Positions 1-8,813 are shown, numbered from the stretch's first letter. The stretch is 64,000 nucleotides of DNA from Streptomyces scabiei 87.22 (GCF_000091305.1 NC_013929.1:1364001-1428000), one strand, 5' to 3'. The notes: generated by a model from the letters alone, not told the origin. Translations and numbers: made by a program.

Positions 1-144
1 CGGGTGGGCATGCGGGACTTCGAAGGACGCTCGTACGCCGGCTGGCACCGCCATGTGACGCTCTGCTCCGTGGCGCACGCGATACTGGTGCTCTCCTCGG
101 CCCGCCGGCAGCACACCGGCGTCTCACATGGACTGTCCGCCTGA
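1..144 (+). CDS. IS701-like transposase, C-terminal end (partial)
   Basis: An open frame enters from the left edge and ends with TGA at 142-144. The 47 visible residues contain DFEGRSYAGWHRHVTLCSVAHA. The 'FEGRSxxGxHRH' pattern is the conserved C-terminal signature of IS701-type DDE transposases common in actinomycetes. Only the tail is visible, so it cannot be said whether the element is intact. Its stop lies inside the 3' end of the convergent shikimate dehydrogenase-like gene (21 nt overlap), so the element abuts that gene directly. No terminal inverted repeat can be recognised, and the right end may be lost. The family call is fairly safe; activity is unknown. Confidence 0.7.
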   Translation, partial: RVGMRDFEGRSYAGWHRHVTLCSVAHAILVLSSARRQHTGVSHGLSA

Positions 145-1035
145 GACGGCGGGCACGGCCTCCAGGCCCGCCCGCCGGACCAGTTCGGCCTGGGCCGCGG
201 CGCGCATCGCGGTGATCGGCACGCCGGTCCGGCCGGTCAGCAACTCGATCTGCCGCTGGGCCCGGTACAACAGCGGGGACACACCGTCGATCACGATGCC
301 GCCGACGAAGCCCGCCGCCTTTGCCAGCCGGGTGGGCCAGGCCGAACACGCGGCGTCGAGGACGGCCGCGCCGGAGCGGGCGACCCTCGGGGCGAGGGCG
401 TCCGCCGCACCGGCGGGCAGCGTGGAGACCACGACGCCGACGCCACGGAGCAGCCGGTCCAGTTCGTCGAAGCGACGCAGGTCGACCGAGACTCCCAGCC
501 GGCCGGCCGCCGCCTCGGCCTCCCTGGCGCCACCGCGCTCCCTGACCACGACCACCGGCTCCCGGACACCGACCTCCCGCAGGGCGGCCAGCGCGGCGCA
601 GGTCGCGGCTCCACCGCCCAGCACCACGGCGGAACCGGGCGCGTCGAGCCCGGCCTGCCGCAGCGCGGCGACGATGCCGTGCACACCGCAGTGGTCACCG
701 AAACTCCGGCCGTGCCGCAGGACCACCGTGTCCGCGCCCCCCACGTCCAGGGCCAGATCCGACACCTCGTCGACCAGCGGCAGCACCGCCCGCTTCAGCG
801 GCGTGGTCAGGCAGAGCCCGGCCCAGCCGTCGCCGAGCGCGTCGAACAGCGCGGGCAGCGCGGATGCGTCGCACTCGACGGCCTCGCAGTCCCAGCCGAG
901 CCCCATGGCCGCGTAGGCGGCCCGGTGCAGCGTGGGCGACAGGGAGTGGCCCGCCGGCGACCCGAGGACCGCCACGCGGTTGCCCTCGCCGTCTCCGGAA
1001 GGTGTCCGGTCCATAAGTGTCCGGTCCGTGTACAT
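124..1035 (-). CDS. Shikimate dehydrogenase-like protein (AroE family), altered active site
   Basis: The protein has 303 residues. The N-terminal substrate domain carries GHSLSPTLHRAAY and the TTPLK segment with the family's catalytic Lys. A Rossmann half follows with VVLGGGAAT (NADP-binding loop), and the C-terminus has GVSPLLYRAQRQIELLTG. In authentic AroE the catalytic Asp sits in a GDNTDxxG motif; here the aligned segment is GDHCGVHG, so Asp is replaced by Gly. The usual GAVNT is GGADT. It is therefore probably not the housekeeping AroE and may act on another cyclic polyol or be inactive. It is divergent from the WrbA/hydroxylase/solute-binding trio. ATG at 1035 is taken as start; the AGGAG-like site is 12 nt upstream, so Met8 at 1014 is an alternative. 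Confidence 0.75.
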   Translation of the reverse strand: MYTDRTLMDRTPSGDGEGNRVAVLGSPAGHSLSPTLHRAAYAAMGLGWDCEAVECDASALPALFDALGDGWAGLCLTTPLKRAVLPLVDEVSDLALDVGGADTVVLRHGRSFGDHCGVHGIVAALRQAGLDAPGSAVVLGGGAATCAALAALREVGVREPVVVVRERGGAREAEAAAGRLGVSVDLRRFDELDRLLRGVGVVVSTLPAGAADALAPRVARSGAAVLDAACSAWPTRLAKAAGFVGGIVIDGVSPLLYRAQRQIELLTGRTGVPITAMRAAAQAELVRRAGLEAVPAVSGGQSM

Positions 1036-1164
1036 GGATCGTGGACGCTCCTTCCGCGTCGGAGAGTGGACTTCGGATATCGGGACAGTTTAGGAGCCGG
1101 ATCGCCCGGACGGCGCGCCGACTTGACATAGACCGGCGGTGAATCGGATGGCCCGCCCTGTCCT

Positions 1165-1230
1165 CCCGGATGCCGTCCCGAACCTCATCCCGGACGCCGT
1201 CCCGAACCTCCTCCCGATCGCGTCCCGATC
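1165..1230. repeat. Degenerate 24-bp tandem repeat in a 440-bp divergent intergenic region
   Basis: Two nearly identical 24-bp units (1165-1188 and 1189-1212) built around GCCGTCCCGAACCTC are followed by a partial third (1213-1230). They lie in the 440-bp gap (1036-1475) between the divergent AroE-like and wrbA genes. The rest of the gap is pyrimidine-rich without a convincing gene. A TTGACA at 1123-1128 has no good -10 partner at normal spacing. The repeats may be regulatory or simply slippage products. Confidence 0.55.
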
Positions 1231-1475
1231 CCCCTCTCGTCGCTTTCTCGTTCACCCCACGCTCTTGTGGATCCTTTCCCCTCCCTTTCCCGGCCCTTTC
1301 CCGTCCCGGCCCCTCCCTCTCGCCCGGCACGTGTTCTTCCGTCCGCCGCCCGCAAGGTGACGAAATCGTGGCGGACCGTTCGCCGTGACACCCACGGCCG
1401 AGGAAGAGTCGTTTCTGCGCGGCCCGCTCATCGGCTCGCCCCGTCCGGCAGTCCCTGCGAATTGGAGTTCCGATC

Positions 1476-2090
1476 GTGACCAACGTCGCCGTCATCTACT
1501 ACTCGTCCACCGGTCATGTGCACAAGATGGCCGAGGCTGCCGCCGTGTCGGCCGAGAAGGCCGGCGCCGAGGTGCGCCTGCGCAGGGTCGCCGAGACCGC
1601 CTCGGAGTCCGTGGTCGCCGCGAGCCCGGAATGGTCCGAGCACGTCGCCGCCACCGGCGGCATCGCCACGGCGACGCTGGAGGACCTGGAGTGGGCGGAC
1701 GTCCTGCTGTTCGGCACCCCCACCCGTTTCGGCCTGCCGGCCGCCCAGCTGAAGCAGTTCATCGACAGCACCGGCGAACTCTGGAACCAGGGCCGGCTGG
1801 TGAACAAGGTGGTCTCCTCGTTCACGTCGACCTCCACCAGCCACGGCGGCCAGGAGAGCACCCTGCTGGCACTGAACAACACCTTCTACCACTGGGGCGC
1901 GATCATCGTGGCCCCCGGTTACGCGGACCCGATCCAGTTCTCCGCCGCCAACGGCAATCCGTACGGCACCAGCCACGTCTCGCACGACACCACCCCTCCC
2001 GGCGAGGAGAAGCTGGATGCGATCGATTTCCAGGCCCGCCGCGCGGTCGAGATCGCCACGGCACTCAACATCGGCCTCAAAGCCCTCTGA
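1476..2090 (+). CDS. wrbA: NAD(P)H:quinone oxidoreductase, WrbA type
   Basis: A flavodoxin-fold FMN enzyme of 204 residues, expected to reduce quinones by two electrons in the cytoplasm. Seen directly: the FMN-phosphate loop YYSSTGHVHKMAEAA near the N-terminus, FGTPTRFGLPAAQLKQFID in the middle, and STSTSHGGQESTLLALNNTFYHWG, all hallmarks of WrbA. Length matches the family. The start is GTG at 1476 with GGAG at 1465-1468. It is the first of three co-directional genes; 232 bp separate it from the aromatic hydroxylase, so it could be transcribed separately. A quinone reductase beside an aromatic ring hydroxylase suggests that the hydroxylase product (a hydroquinone) cycles to a quinone. Confidence 0.9.
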   Translation: MTNVAVIYYSSTGHVHKMAEAAAVSAEKAGAEVRLRRVAETASESVVAASPEWSEHVAATGGIATATLEDLEWADVLLFGTPTRFGLPAAQLKQFIDSTGELWNQGRLVNKVVSSFTSTSTSHGGQESTLLALNNTFYHWGAIIVAPGYADPIQFSAANGNPYGTSHVSHDTTPPGEEKLDAIDFQARRAVEIATALNIGLKAL

Positions 2091-2322
2091 CCCGACCCCG
2101 ACGCCGTCACGGGCGCGGAAATTCGGGTGAGTTCAGGCCGGTTCCGGTGAATTCAGCGAATACGCGCGCTCGTTCCGGCCGACGCCGGCTTTTCCGGATG
2201 GAAGCGGAATCACGGCAGGCGTTCCGGGATCCCGCGGCGCGGAATTTCCCCGCTCTCGCATCCGCCGTCGGCGGCCGCGGCACGACCGAACGATCCGCCA
2301 CTACCAGGGAGCGGGAAACGAG

Positions 2323-3528
2323 ATGGCGCAGATACTCGTCGCAGGAGGCGGCATAGGCGGGCTGGCGACCGCGATGAGCGTCGCCCGGCAGGGGCACCGG
2401 GTGCTGGTGCTGGAGGGCCGCAGTGACTTCGCCGAACTCGGCGCCGGCATCCAGCTGGCCCCCAACGCGTTCCACGCCCTCGACCGGCTCGGTGTCGGGG
2501 ACTCCGTCCGGGCCCGGGCCGTCCACATCGACGAACTCAGCCTGATGGACGGGACCACGGGACGGCGGATCGCCGGCCTGCCGCTCGACGACGCCTATCG
2601 CCGGCGCTTCGGCAACCCCTACGCGGTGGTCCGGCGCGTCGACCTGTACGCGCCGCTGCTGCAGGCGTGCCGGGCCTCCTCCGCCGTCCGGCTGCGCACC
2701 CGCGCCCGGGTGCTGCGCTACGCACAGGACGACTCGGGCGTGACCGTGGAGCTGGCCTCCGGCGAACGGATCCGCGGCGCCGCGCTGATCGGCGCCGACG
2801 GCATCCACTCCGCCGTGCGCGGTCAGCTGGTCGGCGACGGCGGCCCCCGGGTCTCCGGGCACACCATCTACCGCTCCGTCATCCCGATGGAGGCGGTACC
2901 CGAGGAACTGCGCTGGAACACGGTCACCCTGTGGGCCGGACCCGACCGGCACTTCGTCCACTACCCCATCGGCAACGGCAGGTTCCTGAACCTGGCCGCC
3001 ACCCGTGACGACGGGGCCGCACAGGAGGTCACGGGCACCCCGGTGCCGCGGGAACGGGTGCTCGCCGCCTTCCCCGGGCTCGGCGAGACCCCCCGCAGGC
3101 TGCTCGGCCTCGGCGAGGGCTGGCGCTCGTGGGTGCTCTGCGACCGCGACCCGGTCCGGCGGTGGACCGACGGCCGTGTGGTCCTCGTCGGCGACGCGGC
3201 CCACCCCATGCTGCAGTACGCGGCCCAGGGCGCCTGCCAGACCCTGGAGGACGCCGTGGTCCTCGGTGACCTGATCGGCACCGAGGAGGCGGACTTCGAG
3301 CGGCGGTTCGAGGAGTACGCCGACGAACGGCTCGACCGCACCGCCGCCGCCCAGCTGGCCGCCCGCGAGATGGGCAGCCGGCTCTTCCACGCGACCGGTG
3401 AGGCGGCCCGGCGGCGTGACGCCACGCTGGCCGCGCTGTCCGCCCGTGACCTGCGCGACCGGGTCGCGTGGCTGCACGGCGCCCGCGCCGACGCCCGCGG
3501 CGTGCGCCCGGCGTACGTGGCCGGCTGA
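2323..3528 (+). CDS. FAD-dependent aromatic hydroxylase (3-hydroxybenzoate 6-hydroxylase/salicylate hydroxylase-like)
   Basis: A class A flavoprotein monooxygenase of 401 residues. The N-terminal VAGGGIGGLATAMS is the GxGxxG FAD motif. A DG motif (GADGIHSAVR) follows in the middle, and VVLVGDAAHPMLQYAAQGACQTLEDA is the GD motif. The 'LQYxAQGACxxLEDA' form is typical of 3-hydroxybenzoate 6-hydroxylases and salicylate hydroxylases, which hydroxylate a phenolic ring with NAD(P)H and O2. The exact substrate cannot be read from sequence. ATG at 2323 follows a GGGA purine run. The gene ends 45 nt before the solute-binding-protein-like gene, so the two are probably co-transcribed. Confidence 0.85.
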   Translation: MAQILVAGGGIGGLATAMSVARQGHRVLVLEGRSDFAELGAGIQLAPNAFHALDRLGVGDSVRARAVHIDELSLMDGTTGRRIAGLPLDDAYRRRFGNPYAVVRRVDLYAPLLQACRASSAVRLRTRARVLRYAQDDSGVTVELASGERIRGAALIGADGIHSAVRGQLVGDGGPRVSGHTIYRSVIPMEAVPEELRWNTVTLWAGPDRHFVHYPIGNGRFLNLAATRDDGAAQEVTGTPVPRERVLAAFPGLGETPRRLLGLGEGWRSWVLCDRDPVRRWTDGRVVLVGDAAHPMLQYAAQGACQTLEDAVVLGDLIGTEEADFERRFEEYADERLDRTAAAQLAAREMGSRLFHATGEAARRRDATLAALSARDLRDRVAWLHGARADARGVRPAYVAG

Positions 3529-3573
3529 TCACCGCCCCGACACCCACCCGAGGACCTGAGGAGACACACCCGT

Positions 3574-5064
3574 ATGAACATCATCAGCTGGAACGGCACC
3601 GAACCGGAGAACCCGCTGGTGCCGGGCGACGCGACCGAGCGCGACAGCGTGAAGATCGTGAACGCCCTCTTCACCGGCCTCGTCGAGTACGACCCTCGGA
3701 CGGCCGAACCCCGTCCGGCGGTGGCGAAGTCGATGGAGTCGGCCGACTCCCGGGTCTACCGCATCACCCTGCACCGGGGATGGACGTTCCACGACGGCTC
3801 CCCGGTGACCGCCGCGAGCTTCGTCGACGCCTGGAACTACACGGCGTACGGCCCCAACGGACTGCAGGGCGCCGAGTACCTGTCCCACATCCAGGGCTAC
3901 GAGGCGACCCAGAGCGGATCGACGGACGAGCTGTCGGGCCTGAAGGTGATCGACGACCACACCTTCGAGGTGACCCTGTCGGCTCCGTTCTCCGCGTTCG
4001 TCACCCAGCTGGGCTACACCGCGTTCTTCCCGCTGCCGGAGGCGTTCTTCGCCGACCGTGCGGCGTTCGAGGCCCACCCGGTCGGCAACGGACCGTTCCG
4101 CTACGACTCGCGCGTCCCCGGCGAGCACATCCTGCTGAGGCGCTACGACGCCTACGCCGGAGTCCGCACCCCGCGCGTGGACGGTGTGGAGTTCCGGTTC
4201 TACCGCATGCTGGAGGACGCCTACGCGGACGTGGTGGCGAACAAGCTCGACTACCTCGACTTCGTCCCGGCGGACGCGCTCGACGGCGGCAGGTACAAGC
4301 AGGAGCTGGCGGGACGCTGTGTCTCCAAGCCGTACATGGGGGTGCAGTCGATCTCGTTCCCCATGCACGACGAACGCTTCGCCGACCCGCGACTGCGCCA
4401 GGCGCTCTCCATGGCCATCGACCGGCAGTACGTGATCGACAAGGCGTTCGACGGCGACAAGATGCTGCCGGACGGGCTGGTGCCGCCGATCGTGCCCGGG
4501 TACGGCGGCGGGGCGGGCGGCGAGCTGTGCACCTACCAGCCGGAGAAGGCGCGGGCGCTGTTCGAGGCGTCCGGCTTCCAGGGCCCCATCGAGCTGACCT
4601 CGAACGACGACTCGGCCAACCAGGTGTGGATCGACGCGGCCTGCGAGACGATCACCGCGGCCCTGGGCGTCGAGGCACGCTACGCGCCGGTGCCGACCTT
4701 CGGCGAGTTCCGCAAGCTGATCAACGAGCGGAAGATCAGCACGGTCTTCCGCTCCGGCTGGGTGGCGGACTACCCGTCCATCGAGAACTTCCTCAACCCG
4801 ATCTTCCGCACGGGCGCGGCGGTCAACGGCTCCGGCTACTCCAGCCCGGAGGTGGACGCGCTGCTGGCCGAGGCGGACGCGGCTCCGACCGAGCAGGAGG
4901 GCTGGGCGCTCTACCAGCGGGCGGAGAAGCTGATCCTCCAGGACATGCCGGCGATCCCGCTGTGGTACCAGAAGGTGGAGTCGGGCTGGTCCACCCGGAC
5001 CAGGAACGTCACCGTCACTCCGCTGCTCCAGCTGGATCTGTTCGATGTGACGCTGGAGGACTGA
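3574..5064 (+). CDS. Oligopeptide-type solute-binding protein fold without a signal peptide
   Basis: The 496-residue protein matches family 5 extracellular solute-binding proteins (OppA/DppA type). It shows VYRITLHRGWTFHDGSPVTA, a central FADPRLRQALSMAIDRQ and a C-terminal MPAIPLWYQ. Such proteins normally carry a signal peptide and lipobox. Here the mature-like sequence begins at once (MNIISWNGTEPENPLVP). An in-frame TGA at 3526-3528, only 45 nt upstream, leaves no room for an export signal. GAGGAG at 3558-3563 supports the ATG at 3574. No permease or ATPase gene is adjacent. The product is thus predicted to be cytoplasmic, perhaps a binding protein or recruited enzyme working with the preceding hydroxylase. 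A strong hairpin follows the gene. Confidence 0.8.
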   Translation: MNIISWNGTEPENPLVPGDATERDSVKIVNALFTGLVEYDPRTAEPRPAVAKSMESADSRVYRITLHRGWTFHDGSPVTAASFVDAWNYTAYGPNGLQGAEYLSHIQGYEATQSGSTDELSGLKVIDDHTFEVTLSAPFSAFVTQLGYTAFFPLPEAFFADRAAFEAHPVGNGPFRYDSRVPGEHILLRRYDAYAGVRTPRVDGVEFRFYRMLEDAYADVVANKLDYLDFVPADALDGGRYKQELAGRCVSKPYMGVQSISFPMHDERFADPRLRQALSMAIDRQYVIDKAFDGDKMLPDGLVPPIVPGYGGGAGGELCTYQPEKARALFEASGFQGPIELTSNDDSANQVWIDAACETITAALGVEARYAPVPTFGEFRKLINERKISTVFRSGWVADYPSIENFLNPIFRTGAAVNGSGYSSPEVDALLAEADAAPTEQEGWALYQRAEKLILQDMPAIPLWYQKVESGWSTRTRNVTVTPLLQLDLFDVTLED

Positions 5065-5074
5065 CCCCCCTCGG

Positions 5075-5122
5075 GAGAGGCCCGTCACCGCGGTTCGTAC
5101 CGGCCGCGACGGCGGGCCTCTC
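5075..5122 (+). terminator. Hairpin terminator after the solute-binding-like gene
   Basis: GAGAGGCCCG (5075-5084) is the exact inverse of CGGGCCTCTC (5113-5122), giving a perfect 10-bp stem with a 28-nt loop, 11 nt after the stop codon. There is no U tract, as is usual in high-G+C actinomycetes. Confidence 0.7.
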
Positions 5123-5254
5123 GGCTGTCCGGGCCCTCCCGGCCCGGGCCCGCACATCTGGCCATCGGCACGGGCCGCACTATCGTGGAGGGCATGGGCG
5201 ATCTCGCCGGCCCGGACGACGACGGGCTTCCCCCCGACCGGACCCAGGCCATCC

Positions 5255-5470
5255 TTGAGGCGGCGAAGGAGGGGGACGGCGGCGGCGGCCGTGCCGCTGA
5301 CGGCCGGAGTGACGTCCTCGGACTTCGCCGTCGACGTGATGGAGAACTGTCGATCGGAGTTCCTCGCCATCGCCTCCATGGCGATCCCCTCGATAGTTCT
5401 GCGCCGGCGCGGTTCCCCGGAGTCCGAGCCGGTCGGCGCCGCCCATACGGCGACCGGCGTCGAGGGCTGA
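5255..5470 (+). pseudogene. DUF6766-like remnant (C-terminal part)
   Basis: The frame ending at 5470 encodes ENCRSEFLAIASMA, then LRRRGSPESEPVGAAH and TGVEG. This resembles the conserved C-terminus of small DUF6766 membrane proteins (SEFLAxxSMxxLSIxLRQRGSPESKPVGxPH). The hydrophobic N-terminal helices expected of that family are absent. Upstream, 5193-5254 gives an unrelated acidic sequence in another frame. Read as a decayed gene; the match is from memory of the family pattern. Confidence 0.45.
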
Positions 5471-5490
5471 ACCCCGGGGACGCGGCGCGG

Positions 5491-7389
5491 CTACGCGACG
5501 CCGACCGGCGCCTGCTCGTCGGAGTCCGCCGTCTTCTCGAACTGCGTCCGGTACAGCTCCGCGTACCGTCCCCCCGCCGCCAGCAGCTCCTCGTGGCGCC
5601 CGCGTTCCACGATCCGGCCCGCCTCGACGACGAGGATCTGGTCGGCGGTGCGCACCGTGGACAGGCGGTGCGCGATGACCAGGGCCGTCCTGCCCTCCAG
5701 CGCCTCGGCCAGTGCCTCCTGGACGGCGGCCTCCGAGGTGTTGTCGAGGTGGGCGGTGGCCTCGTCGAGGATGACCACGCGCTGGCGGGCCAGGAGCAGC
5801 CGGGCGATCGTCATGCGCTGGCGTTCGCCGCCGGAGAGCCTGTAGCCGCGTTCACCGACGACGGTGTCGAGGGCGTCGGGCAGGGAGCGGACGAGGTCGT
5901 CGAGACGGGCCCGGCGCAGCACCTCCCACAGGTCGTCGTCGGTGGCGTCGGGGCGGGCGAGGAGCAGGTTGGCGCGGACGGTGTCGTGGAAGAGGTGGCC
6001 GTCCTGGGTGACCATGCCGAGGGTGGCGCGCAGTGCTGCCGCGCTGAGGTCGCGCACGTCGACGCCGCCGACGCGCACGGCCCCCGCGTCCGTGTCGTAC
6101 AGCCGGGGCAGCAGCTGGGCGACGGTCGACTTGCCGGCGCCGGAGGAGCCGACGAGCGCGACGGTCTGACCGGGTTCGGCGCGGAAGGAGATGCCGTGCA
6201 GGACCTCGGCGCCGCCTCGGCTGTCGAGGGACGCCACCTCCTCCAGGGAGGCGAGGGAGACCTTGTCGGCGGACGGGTAGCCGAAGCGGACGTCGTCGAA
6301 CTCCACGGCCACCGGGCCGTCGGGGACCTCGCGGGCGTCGGGCTTCTCCTCGATGAGCGGCTTGAGGTCCAGTACCTCGAAGACGCGCTCGAAGCTCACC
6401 AGGGCGCTCATGACCTCGACGCGTGCCCCGGCCAGCGCGGTCAGGGGCGCGTACAGCCGGGTCAGCAGCAGCGCCAGGGACACGATCGCGCCCGCGTCCA
6501 GGGTGCCGCGCAGCGCGAACCAGCCGCCGAGGCCGTACACCAGGGCGAGCGCGAGGGCCGAGACGAGGGTGAGGGCGGTGATGAACGCCGACTGCGCCAT
6601 CGCCGTACGGATGCCGATGTCCCGCACCCGGGCGGCGCGTTCGGCGAACTCGGCGGACTCGTCGTCGGGCCGTCCGAACAGCTTGACGAGGGTGGCGCCG
6701 GGTGCCGAGAAGCGCTCGGTCATCCGGGTGCCCATCGCCGCGTTGAGGTCGGCGGCCTCCCGCTGGAGCCGGGCCATCCGGCGGCCCATGCGCCGGGCGG
6801 GGACCACGAAGACCGGCAGCAGGACGAGCGAGAGCAGGGTGATCTGCCAGGAGAGCGTGAGCATGACGGCGAGGGTGAGCAGCAGGGTGACGACGTTGCT
6901 CACCACTCCGGACAGCGTGTTGCTGAAGGCCCGTTGGGCGCCGATGACGTCGTTGTTGAGACGACTGACGAGCGCTCCCGTACGAGTACGTGTGAAGAAC
7001 GCGACCGGCATGCGCTGCACATGATCGAAGACGGCGGTCCGCAGATCGAGGATGAGTCCCTCGCCGAGCGTCGCGGACAGGCGTCGGCCGAGCAGGCCGA
7101 GCGCCGCCTCGGCGACCGCGATGAGGGCGATGAGCACGGCAAGGCGGACGACATGTGCCTCGTCCCCGCCCGACACGATCACGTCCACGACGTTCCCCGC
7201 GAGCACCGGCGTCGCCACGGCGAGCAGCGCGGTCACGACACCGAGGAGGACGAACCACGCGATACGGCGACGATGTGGGCGGGCGAAGGCGCCGATACGC
7301 CGTAGTGTCGCGCGGGCGAAGGGGCGGGTGTGCCGCTGGGCGGTCATCATGCCCTGCAGCTGGGTCCAGGCGGTGGTCTCCATACTCAT
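5491..7389 (-). CDS. ABC transporter, fused permease and ATPase (multidrug/lipid exporter type)
   Basis: A half-transporter of 632 residues, expected to work as a homodimeric exporter in the cytoplasmic membrane. The N-terminal ~330 residues hold six hydrophobic segments (for example WFVLLGVVTALLAVATPVLA). The ATPase half has Walker A GSSGAGKST near residue 414, the signature LSGGERQRM and Walker B VVILDEATAHLD. The annotated start is the ATG at 7389 (MSMETT). The open frame continues far upstream, but that stretch has no coding character and overlaps the divergent gene. A 141-bp gap separates it from the divergent flippase-like gene. A short Ala/Ser-rich insert sits between the A-loop region and Walker A. 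The substrate is unknown. Confidence 0.9.
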   Translation of the reverse strand: MSMETTAWTQLQGMMTAQRHTRPFARATLRRIGAFARPHRRRIAWFVLLGVVTALLAVATPVLAGNVVDVIVSGGDEAHVVRLAVLIALIAVAEAALGLLGRRLSATLGEGLILDLRTAVFDHVQRMPVAFFTRTRTGALVSRLNNDVIGAQRAFSNTLSGVVSNVVTLLLTLAVMLTLSWQITLLSLVLLPVFVVPARRMGRRMARLQREAADLNAAMGTRMTERFSAPGATLVKLFGRPDDESAEFAERAARVRDIGIRTAMAQSAFITALTLVSALALALVYGLGGWFALRGTLDAGAIVSLALLLTRLYAPLTALAGARVEVMSALVSFERVFEVLDLKPLIEEKPDAREVPDGPVAVEFDDVRFGYPSADKVSLASLEEVASLDSRGGAEVLHGISFRAEPGQTVALVGSSGAGKSTVAQLLPRLYDTDAGAVRVGGVDVRDLSAAALRATLGMVTQDGHLFHDTVRANLLLARPDATDDDLWEVLRRARLDDLVRSLPDALDTVVGERGYRLSGGERQRMTIARLLLARQRVVILDEATAHLDNTSEAAVQEALAEALEGRTALVIAHRLSTVRTADQILVVEAGRIVERGRHEELLAAGGRYAELYRTQFEKTADSDEQAPVGVA

Positions 7390-7530
7390 GGGGAGGACGC
7401 TAGGACCTCGACCGGACTTGAGGTCAAGGTGTGGGCGCGGGTGACCTCGGGTCACTGGTCCCCCACCGGTCGGCCGCCGTCCGTGCGTGCGCAACCCGGT
7501 GTTGGTCCTGCGCGGAGAACCTCTGCGAGT

Positions 7531-8499
7531 GTGACAGCGATACGACTCCCCCTCTCGCGACGGCTCGCCGGGCGGGTTCCGGTGCGGCGGATCCTCTGGC
7601 CGGTTCCCCTGGTCCTGGTGCTCGTGGTGGCCCTGCGCCATCGCTCCGTCCTCGCCGAGGGGTTCGACCGGCTCGCGACCGCACGGTGGCCCTGGCTGAC
7701 CGTGGCGCTCGGTGCGACCTGTCTGACCTGGGTCGCGGCGGCGGTGACCCGGCAGGGCGCGCTCGTCGAACGGCTGCCCGCGGGACGCCTGCCGGCCACC
7801 CAGTTCGCGGCGGGCGCGGCGAACCATCTGCTGCCGACCGGGCTGGGCGCGAGCGCGGTGAACCTGCGGTTCATGACGGTGTGCGGGGTGTCGCTGCCCC
7901 GCTCGTCGGCGGCGCTCGCCCTGTATCTGCTCGCCGAGTCCGTCGCCCGTGTCGGTCTGCTGCTGGCCCTGCTGCTCGCGTTCCCGCGGGCCCTGCGGCT
8001 GGGGCCGCTGCTCCCTGACGGCACGTCGACTCCCCTGCTGGTCGGCGCCGTCGTCACCGCGAGTGCCGCCGTGGCGCTGGTCCTGCTCGTCCGACGGCTG
8101 CGTACGGCCGTGTTCCGTTTCGTGCGCACGGCGCTCGGCGAGGCACGCTCGATCCACGCACGGCCGGTCCGGGTGCTGGCGCTGTGGAGCGGGTCGCTGG
8201 CGTTCCCGGCTCTCCAGGCGGGCGTACTGGTCGCCGTGGGGCTGGCGTTGGGGCTGGACGTCCCGGTGGCGCACATGGCGCTCGCCTATCTCGCCGCCAC
8301 GGTCGCGGTGGCCCTCGTACCGACCCCGGGCGGTCTCGGCTCGGTGGAGGCCGCGCTCGTGGTCGCCCTGGTGGCGGCGGGTGGTCCGGTGGCGATGGCG
8401 GCCGCGGTGGTGCTGGCGTTCCGGATCATCACGGTCTGGCTGCCGCTGCTGCCGGGCGCGTTGACGCTCGGCGCGCTGGTCCGGCTGAAGGTGATCTGA
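7531..8499 (+). CDS. Lysylphosphatidylglycerol synthase TM-region/flippase-like membrane protein
   Basis: A protein of 322 residues with repeated hydrophobic stretches over its full length and the family segment AAGAANHLLPTGLGASAVNLRFM. The C-terminal half has AYLAATVAVALVPTPGGLGSVEAAL; this 'PTPGGLGxxE' motif is diagnostic of the LPG_synthase_TM/UPF0104 family. Members are integral membrane proteins thought to flip or help synthesise polar lipids. No catalytic MprF domain is attached. GTG at 7531 (VTAIRLPLS) is the chosen start because upstream codons overlap the ABC transporter's 5' end and lack hydrophobic character. It is divergent from the ABC exporter, so a shared control region at 7390-7530 is possible. 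Confidence 0.8.
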   Translation: MTAIRLPLSRRLAGRVPVRRILWPVPLVLVLVVALRHRSVLAEGFDRLATARWPWLTVALGATCLTWVAAAVTRQGALVERLPAGRLPATQFAAGAANHLLPTGLGASAVNLRFMTVCGVSLPRSSAALALYLLAESVARVGLLLALLLAFPRALRLGPLLPDGTSTPLLVGAVVTASAAVALVLLVRRLRTAVFRFVRTALGEARSIHARPVRVLALWSGSLAFPALQAGVLVAVGLALGLDVPVAHMALAYLAATVAVALVPTPGGLGSVEAALVVALVAAGGPVAMAAAVVLAFRIITVWLPLLPGALTLGALVRLKVI

Positions 8500-8813
8500 C
8501 GCCGGATGGGACACCCCCGCACAGATCCGGCAGGAGGGGCGGCAGGGGGAGGCCGCCGTACCGCGGTGCACATCCGGACAATCCAGCGGACGCGGGGCCC
8601 GCCGTCGGCCGATCCGCGCAGGTCCGGTGCCGATCAGCCGTGCGGATACGGCAGGATGAGCGATCGCGCCCGGCGTCGTACGCACGTCCGGGCAGGCGCT
8701 GATCGTGCATCTCGAATTCGAGCAGGTGGCAAGGTGACGACACATCACATACGGCCCACGGGAACCGGCATACGGCCCCGCAGCCGCTCCTCGCGTCCCC
8801 CGGGAGGCGACCG
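8500..8813. other. 314-bp intergenic region, no gene seen
   Basis: Between the flippase-like gene and mscS. Short open frames here have no ribosome-binding site or recognisable protein signature. No clear promoter or hairpin was found apart from the GGGAGG ribosome-binding site at 8802-8807 for mscS. Confidence 0.6.

Noticed and set aside
1123..1151. Promoter from TTGACA for wrbA
   Set aside because: No TANNNT-like -10 at 16-19 nt, and the gene is 350 bp away.
2107..3477. 456-codon minus-strand frame opposite the aromatic hydroxylase
   Set aside because: The composition is artefactual and the plus strand carries the full flavoprotein motifs.
5185..7305. 706-codon open frame on the plus strand
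   Set aside because: It is antisense to the ABC exporter, whose Walker and signature motifs are intact. It has no domain of its own and is a by-product of high G+C.
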